The notes under the pieces were generated by a model. It had not been told where the DNA came from. It did no database searches and was given only the letters and a program-made list of their open reading frames with translations. Shown here in pieces: positions 34,662 to 42,481 of a stretch of 64,000 nt of DNA. This DNA comes from JAEZHK01 sp040768845. GTDB lineage: Bacteria; Bacillota; Clostridia; Christensenellales; Aristaeellaceae. Location of the stretch: NCBI GenBank assembly GCA_040768845.1, contig JAXGME010000005.1, positions 1-64,000 of the forward strand. The letters run 5' to 3'. The position numbers and the translations under genes were made by a program. The stretch's first letter is position 1. Each line of letters begins with the position of its first letter.

Positions 34662-34690
34662 AAAAAAGTCTGCGAAGCCCGTTCGCAGAC
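34662..34690 (-). terminator. Attenuator-type terminator in the ssnA leader
   Basis: On the minus strand GUCUGCGAA and UUCGCAGAC form a perfect 9-bp stem around a five-base loop, followed directly by UUUUUU. It lies between the promoter and the first gene of the operon, 30 bases before the ssnA start, so it must be conditional. Confidence 0.9.
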
Positions 34691-34770
34691 GAGAGGCCGC
34701 CCGGCAATCCCATCTTCAAACAGGATAGCCCGTGCGCGAAGCACTACCTTACAGCCCTGGTATTCTCTTT
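34668..34770 (-). ncRNA. Structured leader RNA of the purine operon, class unknown
   Basis: About 80 nucleotides between the expected transcript start and the attenuator can fold as a multi-branched structure: a closing GAGA/UCUC helix, UACC/GGUA, GUGC/GCAC, and GGCUAUCC pairing with GGAUUGCC with one mismatch. The 3' part of the closing helix abuts the terminator stem, a common riboswitch expression platform. I compared it by eye with guanine, THF, TPP, glycine, ZTP, PRPP and preQ1 consensus elements and found no match. Ligand and even existence of an aptamer are unproven; a purine intermediate or molybdenum cofactor would be sensible. Confidence 0.55.
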
Positions 34771-34776
34771 GGCATC

Positions 34777-34806
34777 ATTCTAGCATACGTTTTTTCCCGC
34801 TGTCAA
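34777..34806 (-). promoter_or_regulatory. Promoter of the purine-degradation operon
   Basis: On the minus strand: perfect TTGACA (34801-34806), 18-base spacer, TAGAAT (34777-34782). It lies 22 bases after the mocA stop codon, so this operon has its own strong start although transcription from the opp/mocA operon may also enter it. Confidence 0.88.
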
Positions 34807-34828
34807 GGGGGTTTTCGCGGGCGCGGAA

Positions 34829-35428
34829 TCAAACGTGCGGCGCGGCGCGGCGGAGGGCGGCGAGGGCCTCCGGGGTGTCGCAGTCCATCATCTCCCAGGC
34901 GCTTTGCGCCTCCACCAGATGTGGCGCAAGGCCGGCGCGCCGGAGCGCGGCGCGCCCGGTTTCGCCCGGAGCCAGGGCGGCGAGGTGCGCAAACGCGGAG
35001 GCGGGAAAGACGATGGGCCCGCCCGGTACGCCGCGATAGGCCAGCCGCACGGGGCGCTCCGGCGCCGCGCAGAAGGCCGCCAGCAGCTTTTCCACCGACG
35101 CCCGGGTCAGAAGCGGCTGATCCCCCACCAGAAACAGCGCGCCGTCCAGCCCCTCCATGGCCTCCGCCGCCAGGCGGATGCTGTCCGCCACGTCGGGAAA
35201 GCCGTGGAGGACGGCCGTCAGCCCCGCCGCCCGGGCCAGCGCGGCCACAGCCGGCCACCGGGTGACCGCCACCCGCCGCGCAAGGCCGTCGGGCAGGCAG
35301 TCAAAGGCGCGATTCACCAGCGCGCGCCCCTGAAAGTCGGCCAGCAGTTTGTTTTCCCCGAACCGCGCGGACGCGCCCGAGGCCAGCACCGCGCCGCCGA
35401 CGGCCCGCGTCATGATGGGCTTCGCCAT
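34829..35428 (-). CDS. MocA-like molybdenum cofactor nucleotidyltransferase
   Basis: A 199-residue MobA/MocA-family protein. The signature near the N terminus, AVLASGASARFGENKLL, is the nucleotide-binding loop (LxAGxSxRMGxxK in most); FLVGDQPLL near residue 100 binds metal; GGPIVFP follows. MocA-type enzymes attach CMP to molybdopterin to make the cofactor of the xanthine-dehydrogenase family, which is exactly what the nearby hydroxylase needs. A single base separates its ATG from the upstream stop and there is no strong ribosome site, so translation is probably coupled; an internal ATG at 35413 is an alternative start. Position: last gene after opp, just before the purine promoter. Confidence 0.88.
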   Translation of the reverse strand: MAKPIMTRAVGGAVLASGASARFGENKLLADFQGRALVNRAFDCLPDGLARRVAVTRWPAVAALARAAGLTAVLHGFPDVADSIRLAAEAMEGLDGALFLVGDQPLLTRASVEKLLAAFCAAPERPVRLAYRGVPGGPIVFPASAFAHLAALAPGETGRAALRRAGLAPHLVEAQSAWEMMDCDTPEALAALRRAAPHV

Positions 35429-35429
35429 C

Positions 35430-36287
35430 CTACATCACGTACCCCGTTTCCACAATCAGCACGCCGCCGCTGGGCGCCTGATAGCCGGTGTGCTCGACGA
35501 TGGTGTCCGTGCCGTCCTTGACCACCTCGTACACCAGGATGCCCCTGGGCGGATCGCTCTCGCGGTCCACGGTGGCGGAGAGGAAGCTGGAGCCGGCGGC
35601 CTCGTCGGCGTACTGCCGCGCCAGTTCGTCCTCGTCCTCGAATTCGGCCAGAAGCGCCTCGGCGTCGCCCTCCGGATCGTAGCGGATGGTCATCCAGATG
35701 GAGCCGTCCCCGCTCTCGAGCCGGGTGACGCCGTCGGCCTCGGAGGAAATGTGCATGTCCTCGGGCAGGTACAGCGGCACGCCGCCGGTTTCGCCCTCGT
35801 AGAGCACGCCGCCGTCGTCATCGCCCTCGGTCCCCCAGTCGGACAGGTCCTCAAAGGTCACGTCCGCAATCTTGCCGCCCTCCACGGTGGCGGTGTAGCT
35901 GAGCATGGCGGCCACGTCCTCGCCGTCCGTCTCTTCATAGTAGAGGCTCACCAGCGCGGCGCCGTCGGCGCCGGGCAGGTAGACGAAGGTGTGCAGCGGC
36001 AGCGCGCCGTCCGCGGGCGCATCCACGGCGTCGGTATCCGCGGTCAGCACGGTGTCGTCGTCCAGCTCGGCGCTCCAGGCGTAGCCGGTGGAGGCGTCCT
36101 CCGGCAGCGCGATGGTCATGGAGCCGCCGTCCCAGGTCAGGCCGCCGTCCTCCGGGATGAGCCAGGCGTCGCCCGAATCGATCTCCCCCAGGTCTTCAAA
36201 GGAATCCGGATCGCCGGACTCCGCCAGCGCCCATGCCGGCGAGAGCGCCAGCGCGGCCACCAGAAGGACAAGGAACATGCGCTTCAA
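35430..36287 (-). CDS. Secreted protein with chagasin-like (I42) N-terminal domain
   Basis: A 285-residue exported protein. Signal peptide 1-22 (MKRMFLVLLVAALALSPAWA, AxA site). Residues about 45-140 resemble the chagasin/I42 cysteine-protease inhibitor fold: LPEDASTGYAWSAE matches the conserved N-P-T-T-G-Y-x-W loop, and HTFVYLPGADGAALVSLYYEE matches the G-x-F...Y stretch, although key asparagine-proline is replaced. The second half is very acidic with no family I recognise. It sits between oppF and mocA, 1-2 bases from each neighbour, an odd place for a protease inhibitor. Role unknown; binding of peptides or protection of the transporter is speculation. Confidence 0.7.
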   Translation of the reverse strand: MKRMFLVLLVAALALSPAWALAESGDPDSFEDLGEIDSGDAWLIPEDGGLTWDGGSMTIALPEDASTGYAWSAELDDDTVLTADTDAVDAPADGALPLHTFVYLPGADGAALVSLYYEETDGEDVAAMLSYTATVEGGKIADVTFEDLSDWGTEGDDDGGVLYEGETGGVPLYLPEDMHISSEADGVTRLESGDGSIWMTIRYDPEGDAEALLAEFEDEDELARQYADEAAGSSFLSATVDRESDPPRGILVYEVVKDGTDTIVEHTGYQAPSGGVLIVETGYVM

Positions 36288-36288
36288 G

Positions 36289-37251
36289 TCATAACCCCCT
36301 TGTGATCATTTGCGCGTGGTGGCAGGCAACCATTCGGCCGTCCAGCGCCGCGAGCGGCGGTTCGGCGGTTTGGCACAGGTCGGTCGCATAGGGACAGCGG
36401 GGATGGAAGCGGCAGCCCCGGGGCGGGTTCAGCGGGGAGCCCACCTCGCCGGTCAGGATCTGGCGGTCCTGGCCGCGCCGGTCCGGGTCCGGCTGGGGTA
36501 CGGACTCCAGCAAAAACCGGGTGTAGGGGTGGGCCGGGCGCGCGTAGACCGCCTCGGCGTCGCCCATCTCGCACACCTTGCCCAGGAACATCACGCACAC
36601 CCGGTCGGCGATGTACCTGACCACCGACAGGTCGTGGGAGATGAACAGGTACGTCAGGCCGAATTCCGCCTGCAGGTCGCGCAGAAGGTTGAGGATCTGG
36701 GCCTGGATGGACACGTCCAGCGCGGACACCGGCTCGTCGCAAACGATCAGGTCCGGGCTGAGCGCCAGCGCGCGGGCGATGCCGATGCGCTGCCGCTGCC
36801 CTCCGGAAAACTGGTGGGGGTATCGGCCGTAGAATTCCGGCCGGATGCCCACCTTGTCCATCAGCTCGTGCACCCGCGCCCGGCGCTGGGCGGGCGCGCC
36901 CACGGCATGGGTGGACAGCGGCTCCTCGATGATGCGGCCCACGGTCATGCGCGGGTCCAGCGAGGCGTAGGGGTCCTGAAAGATCATCTGCATCCGGCGG
37001 CGCGCCTCCCGGAGCGCCCCGGGCGCCAGGGCGGTGATCTCCTCGCCGCCCAGGTACACCTTTCCGGCGGTGGGCTCAATGAGCCGCAGCAAAAGCCGCC
37101 CCAGCGTGGATTTGCCGCAGCCGGACTCGCCCACCACGCACAGGGTTTCGCCCCGCATGATTTCAAGGCTCACGTCGGACACCGCGTGCACGGTGCCCCG
37201 GCGCACCGGAAACTCCTTTACCAGGTGCTCGGCGCGAAGCAGCGCATCCAT
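36289..37251 (-). CDS. oppF: Oligopeptide/dipeptide ABC transporter ATPase, OppF type
   Basis: A 320-residue ATPase. GESGCGKST (Walker A), FSGGQRQRIGIARAL (signature), LIVCDEPVSALD (Walker B) and a C-terminal CRFHPRCPYAT cysteine-rich segment typical of the Opp/Dpp ATPases, which can bind an iron-sulphur cluster. Its ATG shares one base with the oppD stop (TGATG), so the pair is co-translated. With OppD it drives peptide or amino-acid import through OppBC. The operon is headed by a lysine riboswitch. Confidence 0.94.
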   Translation of the reverse strand: MDALLRAEHLVKEFPVRRGTVHAVSDVSLEIMRGETLCVVGESGCGKSTLGRLLLRLIEPTAGKVYLGGEEITALAPGALREARRRMQMIFQDPYASLDPRMTVGRIIEEPLSTHAVGAPAQRRARVHELMDKVGIRPEFYGRYPHQFSGGQRQRIGIARALALSPDLIVCDEPVSALDVSIQAQILNLLRDLQAEFGLTYLFISHDLSVVRYIADRVCVMFLGKVCEMGDAEAVYARPAHPYTRFLLESVPQPDPDRRGQDRQILTGEVGSPLNPPRGCRFHPRCPYATDLCQTAEPPLAALDGRMVACHHAQMITRGL

Positions 37252-38243
37252 CACGCGTCTCCCTCCTCTTCAAGCAGGAAGCAGCGCGCGGCGTGGCCGT
37301 TTCCAAGGGTGTAAAGCGGCGGCGCCTCCCGGCGGCAGCGGTCGCAGGCGCGGTCGCACCGGGGGGAGAAGCGGCAGCCGGGGGGCATGCCGGTGAGGGA
37401 GGGCACCATGCCGCGGATGCTCTCGAGGCGCTCGCCCTTCGCGCGAAGGCCCGGCAGCGACCGCAGCAGCCCCAGCGTATAGGGGTGCGCGGGCGCCTTG
37501 AACAGCGTGCGCACGTCCGCCTGCTCCACCACCTGCCCGGCGTACATCACGTACACGCGGTCGCAGATTTCCGCCACCACGCCCAGGTTGTGGGTGATCA
37601 TCAGAATCGAGGTGCCCTGCTCCGCCTGCAGCGCGCGCATCAGCCGGAGAATCTGGGCCTCGATGGTCACGTCCAGCGCGGTGGTGGGTTCGTCGGCGAT
37701 CAGAAGGTCCGGCGACGAAACCATGGCCATGCCGATCATCACCCGCTGCCGGAGGCCCCCCGAAAGCTGGTGGGGGTAGGCGCCGTAGCGCTTTTCCGAC
37801 TCCGGGATGCCCACCTTTTGGAAGATGTCGATCACCCGGGCCTTTGCCGCCCGGCGGGAGATCTTCTGGTGCAGGAGGATCGCCTCGCGCACCTGGCCGC
37901 CCACGGTCTTGACCGGGTTCAGCGAGGTCATGGGCTCCTGAAAGATCATGGAGATCCGGTCGCCGGTGATTTTGCGCATCCTGTCGCGGGGAAAGTGCGC
38001 CAGGTCCTCGCCGGCAAAGTCGATCCGCCCGGCGGTGATCCGGGCCATCTCCGGCAGAAGGCCCATCACGCTCATGGCGGTCATGCTCTTGCCGCAGCCG
38101 GATTCGCCCACCAGGCCCACCGTTTCGCCGCGGCGGATGGTGAGGTTCACGCCGTCCACGGCGTTGCCCTCGCCGCCGCGCATGTGAAAGGTGGTGACCA
38201 GCCCCTCAATCGAGAGCAGCGGCCGTTCTTCGTTCCGTTCCAT
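37251..38243 (-). CDS. oppD: Oligopeptide/dipeptide ABC transporter ATPase, OppD type
   Basis: A 330-residue ATPase with GESGCGKSM, LSGGLRQRVMIGMA, LLIADEPTTALD and the C-terminal CRFSPRCDRACDRC cysteine segment. The signature LSGGL is the normal OppD variant. Gene order A-B-C-D-F is standard; it lies 15 bases after oppC and overlaps oppF. Function: heterodimeric ATPase with OppF. Confidence 0.94.
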   Translation of the reverse strand: MERNEERPLLSIEGLVTTFHMRGGEGNAVDGVNLTIRRGETVGLVGESGCGKSMTAMSVMGLLPEMARITAGRIDFAGEDLAHFPRDRMRKITGDRISMIFQEPMTSLNPVKTVGGQVREAILLHQKISRRAAKARVIDIFQKVGIPESEKRYGAYPHQLSGGLRQRVMIGMAMVSSPDLLIADEPTTALDVTIEAQILRLMRALQAEQGTSILMITHNLGVVAEICDRVYVMYAGQVVEQADVRTLFKAPAHPYTLGLLRSLPGLRAKGERLESIRGMVPSLTGMPPGCRFSPRCDRACDRCRREAPPLYTLGNGHAARCFLLEEEGDA

Positions 38244-38258
38244 TGTACCGCCCTCCCG

Positions 38259-39197
38259 TCAGGTTTTCAAGTAGGGATCCATGGCGTCCCTGAGCCCGTC
38301 CCCCAGAAAATTGAAGGCGAGGGTGATCAGAAGGATCGCGATGCCCGGCGCCAGCACCAGCCAGGGGCACTGGTAGGCAAATTTTTTGCCCGCGGAGATC
38401 ATCAGCCCCCAGCTGGCCCGGGGCGGCTGGGCGCCCACGCCCAGAAAGCTCAGGCTGGATTCCGACAGGATGGCCGCCGGGATGTCCAGCGTGAAGAGCA
38501 CGATCAGGCTGGGCACGCAGTTGGGCAGGATGTGCCGGAACATGATCTTCGTCCGGCTCACGCCCATCGAGCGCGCCGCCTCGATGAATTCCTTTTCCTT
38601 CAGCGCCAGCGTCTGCGCCCGCACCACCCGCGCCGTGCCCGCCCAGTTGATGATGGAAAGCGCGATGAAAAGATTCAAAAGCGTGCCGCCCAGAATGTAC
38701 ATGACCACCATCGCCAGAAGCAGCGACGGAAACGCCAGCACCACGTCCGCCAGGCGCATGATGACCCCGTCCACCTTGCCGCCGTAGTAGCCCGCCACCA
38801 GGCCCAGCACCGAGCCGATCACCAGCGACAGAAACGAGGGCACCAGGCCGATCAGAAGCGATACCTGGGCGCCGTACATCACGCGGGTGAGCATGTCGCG
38901 GCCGATCTCATCGGTGCCCAGAAAGTGGGCCGCGGAGGGCGGGTTGAGCCGCTCCTTCAGCGACACCAGATAGGGGTCGTAGGGCGCGATCAGCGGCGCG
39001 AGCACCGCCATCAGCGCGACGATTACGATGATGATAAGCCCCGCCAGCGCGGCCTTGTTGGCCCGGAGCATGTCCTTCAGGCTGTCCAGAAGGCCCGTGC
39101 CCTGGCTGGGGCCCTCGCCCGCCAGGATCGCCTCCGCCGCCTCCTGGGAGAATTGATCGGCGGGGGAGAGGTTCCGGAAGGGATTTCGCTTGAACAT
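38259..39197 (-). CDS. oppC: Oligopeptide/dipeptide ABC transporter permease, OppC type
   Basis: A 312-residue permease of the binding-protein-dependent transport family. N-terminal cytoplasmic stretch, then about six helices; GTDEIGRDMLTRVMYGAQVSL is characteristic of OppC/DppC, and EAARSMGVSRTKIMFRHILP is the EAA loop that contacts the ATPase. AGAGGT lies before the ATG. It forms the channel with OppB, whose gene ends 113 bases upstream. Confidence 0.95.
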   Translation of the reverse strand: MFKRNPFRNLSPADQFSQEAAEAILAGEGPSQGTGLLDSLKDMLRANKAALAGLIIIVIVALMAVLAPLIAPYDPYLVSLKERLNPPSAAHFLGTDEIGRDMLTRVMYGAQVSLLIGLVPSFLSLVIGSVLGLVAGYYGGKVDGVIMRLADVVLAFPSLLLAMVVMYILGGTLLNLFIALSIINWAGTARVVRAQTLALKEKEFIEAARSMGVSRTKIMFRHILPNCVPSLIVLFTLDIPAAILSESSLSFLGVGAQPPRASWGLMISAGKKFAYQCPWLVLAPGIAILLITLAFNFLGDGLRDAMDPYLKT

Positions 39198-39310
39198 CAG
39201 ACGTACCTCTTTCGAAGGAATGAACGCCCGGCCGCTCCGGCCCGGGCCGCCGGTAGTCCACGAAGGCTAAGAACCGATGACAGGGCGCAGATTCTGTAGT
39301 GGACGAACTA

Positions 39311-40222
39311 CTAGTCCACCCGGATGCGCGGGTCGATCACGGAATACAGAAGGTCCGCGATCAGGTTGCCCGCGATGATGAGGGCCGCGGTAAAGATCAC
39401 CGTGCCCTGCAAAAGCGGTGCGTCCCGGTTTTCGATGGCGTTGACCGACAGCCGACCGATGCCGGGTATGGAAAAGATGGTCTCGGTGATGACCGCGCCG
39501 GAGAGCAGGCTCGCCAGCTGGATGGCCATCACGGTGACCACCGGGATGATCGCGTTTTTGAAGGCGTGGCGCGTGATGACGGCGAATTCGCGCATGCCCT
39601 TGGCACGGGCGGTGCGGATGTAGTCGTTGCGCATGACCTCGAGGAGGCTGGAGCGCGTCAGCCGCGCGATGGTGCCGCTGGAGGACCAGCCCAGCACGAT
39701 CGTGGGCAGGATCATGTGCCGCCAGGAGTCAAAGCCGGACACCGGCAGCACGTTTTTAAAGGCGTTTTGCAAAATCAGCCCGATCCAGAATACGGGCATG
39801 GATACGCCAAAGAGCGAAAACCCCATGAACAGGTGGTCGATCCACTTGTTTTTTTTCACCGCGGAGACGATGCCGATGGGGATGCCCACGATCCACGCGA
39901 AGAGGGCCGCCAGCACCGCCAGCTTCATGGTGGTGGGAAAGGCGCTTGCGATCAGCTTGGCCACCGGGGTCTTGAGCTTGTAGGAGGTGCCCAGGTCCCC
40001 GTGCAGCGCGTCCCACACGTAGCGGCCGAAGCGCACCAGAAACGGATCGTCCAGGTGCATGGACTTGCGGAGGGTTTCGATCACGTCCGGCTTGATCTTT
40101 TCCTTCATCATGATCGTGACCGGGTCGCCCGCCACCACGTTGAGCATGAAAAAGATGACGAACACCATGCCGATCAGAACCGGAATGGTGATCAGGATGC
40201 GCCGGAGTATGTACTTGCCCAT
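39311..40222 (-). CDS. oppB: Oligopeptide/dipeptide ABC transporter permease, OppB type
   Basis: A 303-residue permease beginning with the typical MGKYILRRILITIPVLIGMV helix and carrying the RTARAKGMREFAVITRHAFK loop (EAA-like). About six helices. The 113-base gap to oppC contains repeated TAGTCCAC/GTGGAC motifs but no gene. The ribosome binding site is weak. Partner of OppC. Confidence 0.95.
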   Translation of the reverse strand: MGKYILRRILITIPVLIGMVFVIFFMLNVVAGDPVTIMMKEKIKPDVIETLRKSMHLDDPFLVRFGRYVWDALHGDLGTSYKLKTPVAKLIASAFPTTMKLAVLAALFAWIVGIPIGIVSAVKKNKWIDHLFMGFSLFGVSMPVFWIGLILQNAFKNVLPVSGFDSWRHMILPTIVLGWSSSGTIARLTRSSLLEVMRNDYIRTARAKGMREFAVITRHAFKNAIIPVVTVMAIQLASLLSGAVITETIFSIPGIGRLSVNAIENRDAPLLQGTVIFTAALIIAGNLIADLLYSVIDPRIRVD

Positions 40223-40300
40223 CGGCCAAATCTCGCTTTCGTGTGTTGGGTGCGGCGGAAGGGGCCGGCCGCGAAAACCGCGGCCGGCCCGGCGCGCACG

Positions 40301-41911
40301 CTACGGGTTGACGATTTCGACGGAGTAGAAGCTCTGGTCGTTCCAACCGTTCCAGGCCACCTTGAAGTTCTGAACCCTGGGATTCAGGCAGAACAGGTGC
40401 TCCAGCTGGTACATCGGCAAAATGGCGTAGTCGGTGCCGACGATGATGCTCTCGGCCTCCTGGTACTTTTTGAGGCGCGCCTCCTGGTCCACCATCACGC
40501 GGGCCTCCTCCAGCATCTTCCACACGTCCTGGTTGGCGTAGTTGGAGGAGCGGGTGACGGAGTTCTTTTCGGAGAAGAAGGTGTAGAGGAAGTTGTCCGG
40601 ATCGTTGAAGTCCGCCGACCAGGACTGGTAGTAGCTGGGCAACTTGCCCTCGGCGCGCAGGCCGTAGAAGGTGGCGTCGTCCATCATGTTGATGCTCACG
40701 TTGACGCCGATCTGCGAAAGGTAGCTCTGCACGATTTCGTTCACCTGGAGCGCGGAGGAGCTGTCCGCAAACTGGGCGACCTCCAGGTCAAACCCGTCCG
40801 GGTAGCCGGCCTCGGCCAGAAGCGCCTTGGCGGCTTCGGGATCGTAGACGATCTCCGGCGCGTCGGGGTTGTGGCCCAGCACGCCCTCGGGCACGAAGGT
40901 GTTGGCCACTTTGCCCTTGCCGTTATACAGGGCGTCCAAAATCGCCTGGCGGTCGATGGCCATGAACAGCGCTTGGCGCACCTTCGGGTCGTTAAGCGGC
41001 TCGATGGACTCGTTGAACAGGTAGTAGTAGGTGCCGGCGCGCATGCCGGACACGATGTGGTCCTTGTAGTCGCCGGTGGTGAGGAAGTAGTTGAGCTGGC
41101 TGGGGCCGTATTCAAAGTTGAACACGTCCACCTGGCCGGTTTCGAACATCATGCGCTGGGTGTCCTCGTCGGGCACGATCATGAAGGTGATGCCGTCCAG
41201 CTTGGAGGCGCCCTTGAAGTAGTCGGGGTTGGTTTTGAGCGTCACGGACGCGCCGCGCTCCCAGCCCACCACCTGGAAGGGGCCGGTGCCGATGCACTTG
41301 GCCGGGTCTACGCCAAACTGGTCGCCGGCTTCCTCGGTGGTCTCGCGGTCGTAGATCGCGCAGCCGGGGGTGGCGATGTTGGCCAGGAAGGAGCCGAAGG
41401 GGTTTTCCAGCGTGATTTCCACGGTGTAGTCATCCACCGCCACCACGCCCTCGACGGAAGTGATCGTGCCGGTGGTGTCCTCGTAGAACGCCTTGGCGCC
41501 CTTGATCATGTCCATAAAGTCGGTGTTCTTGGCCAGCGTCTTGGGGTTCATCATTCGGTTGACGGTGTACACCACGTCGTCGGCGGTGAAGTCCGCGCCG
41601 TTTTGGAACTTGACGCCCTCCTGCAGGTGGAAGGTGTAGGTCAGGCCGTCGTCGGACACGTCCCAGCTCTTGGCCAGGCCCGGCACCAGCACGGCTTCGC
41701 CCGCGTCGTTGGTTTCGCACTCGATCAGGCGGTCAAAGCAGTTGAGGGCGATGGTGTAGGAGTCGGTGGTCAGCTGGCCGTCCAGCGTCTCCGGATCGTC
41801 GATCAGGAACAGCACCAGCGTGTTGGCGTTGTCCGCCTCCGCCATGCCGACGGCCGGCATCAGCATGAGCGCGGTCATCAGCGCCAGGACAATGGCAAGA
41901 ACCCTCTTCAC
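40301..41911 (-). CDS. oppA: Family 5 peptide-type ABC substrate-binding protein
   Basis: A 536-residue solute-binding protein of the DppA/OppA family. The start is GTG 41911 (KRVLAIVLALMTALMLMPAV signal peptide, cleaved after VGMAE), with AGGGG upstream; the frame runs upstream through the riboswitch terminator, so an upstream start is excluded. No lipobox cysteine. Family features are clear: LTYTFHLQEGVKFQNG near residue 90 and the ...VRQALFMAIDRQAIL stretch. Ligand: normally peptides, but control by a lysine riboswitch suggests lysine, a lysine-containing peptide or another lysine precursor. Confidence 0.92.
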   Translation of the reverse strand: MKRVLAIVLALMTALMLMPAVGMAEADNANTLVLFLIDDPETLDGQLTTDSYTIALNCFDRLIECETNDAGEAVLVPGLAKSWDVSDDGLTYTFHLQEGVKFQNGADFTADDVVYTVNRMMNPKTLAKNTDFMDMIKGAKAFYEDTTGTITSVEGVVAVDDYTVEITLENPFGSFLANIATPGCAIYDRETTEEAGDQFGVDPAKCIGTGPFQVVGWERGASVTLKTNPDYFKGASKLDGITFMIVPDEDTQRMMFETGQVDVFNFEYGPSQLNYFLTTGDYKDHIVSGMRAGTYYYLFNESIEPLNDPKVRQALFMAIDRQAILDALYNGKGKVANTFVPEGVLGHNPDAPEIVYDPEAAKALLAEAGYPDGFDLEVAQFADSSSALQVNEIVQSYLSQIGVNVSINMMDDATFYGLRAEGKLPSYYQSWSADFNDPDNFLYTFFSEKNSVTRSSNYANQDVWKMLEEARVMVDQEARLKKYQEAESIIVGTDYAILPMYQLEHLFCLNPRVQNFKVAWNGWNDQSFYSVEIVNP

Positions 41912-41966
41912 GATGAATTGCACCCCTTTTCCCAATTTGGATTTGCGCGGGCCCCAGAAACAACAA

Positions 41967-41990
41967 GGGCCGCATCCATCGATGCAGCCC
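41967..41990 (-). terminator. Terminator of the lysine riboswitch
   Basis: On the minus strand GGGCUGCAUC pairs with GAUGCGGCCC (one G-U) around GAUG, followed by UUGUUGUUU. It lies between the riboswitch aptamer and the oppA start and would be the lysine-stabilised OFF structure. Confidence 0.85.
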
Positions 41991-42005
41991 TCTCTGGCCT
42001 TCACC

Positions 42006-42162
42006 GACAGCGCCTCCGCCCGGAGCGGGCGGGAGTCCGCAGGATTTTCACGTGCGGACCAACGGATGGGCACGTCTGCCCGGCCGTTTCGGCAGCTTAT
42101 CCTTTCCCCGGGTTCACGGAATACCTTCTCCGCCGGGTACTTTTTGTCACTGCGCCTCTATC
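42006..42162 (-). ncRNA. Lysine riboswitch (L box)
   Basis: The transcript shows the L-box landmarks in order: GAUAGAGGCGC closing helix strand at 42162-42152, AAAAAGUA, GGAGAAGG...UUCCGUGAA hairpin, GGGGAAAGG (42109-42101), GCCGAA (42093-42088), UGCCCAU, a long GGUCCGCACGUGAAAAUCC hairpin, GGACU, and the returning CUGUC strand at 42010-42006 that pairs with GAUAG. A GC-rich extra hairpin precedes the closing strand. It lies 13 bases after the -10 box and before an intrinsic terminator and the opp operon, so high lysine should switch the transporter off. Confidence 0.88.
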
Positions 42163-42174
42163 GTATTGTCCAAC

Positions 42175-42204
42175 ATGATAGCACGCGCCCGCGCGTTCTG
42201 TCAA
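42175..42204 (-). promoter_or_regulatory. Promoter of the lysine riboswitch-opp operon
   Basis: On the minus strand: TTGACA (42199-42204), 18-base spacer, TATCAT (42175-42180). The aptamer begins 13 bases downstream of the -10. Confidence 0.85.
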
Positions 42205-42481
42205 CCGCGACGGCCCGCGCCATGAATAATTCACATTGTAACAATTGCAGAATTGCCGAAAAAACCCGGGCCGAGGCCGGATTTCGCCGCAAAAAAAGCG
42301 CCCCGGACGCAAAAGCGCGGCCCGCCATTATTTTTTGGCAGCGCCGCATTCCGCGCATATCCGCGCCGGCGCGCGCATATAAAAAGCCGCGTCCTCGGGA
42401 CGCGTACCCATTGAGCGCGCGGGGAAAAGCGCCGCCGCGGGAAACCCCGGCGCGCCCCGCCCGGGTTACGGAGGAATGGAC

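Noticed and set aside
34693..34770. Guanine-type purine riboswitch before ssnA
   Set aside because: The invariant loop and junction bases of the guanine/adenine class are missing, although the genes below would make it attractive.
39198..39310. Possible small gene or regulatory site in the oppB-oppC gap
   Set aside because: Repeated TAGTCCAC/GTGGAC motifs are visible but there is no open frame with a ribosome site, no U-tract and no promoter.
39299..42178. A 959-residue plus-strand frame across oppB, oppA and the riboswitch
   Set aside because: Antisense shadow of the opp genes; no ribosome site or motif, and it crosses two independent regulatory elements.
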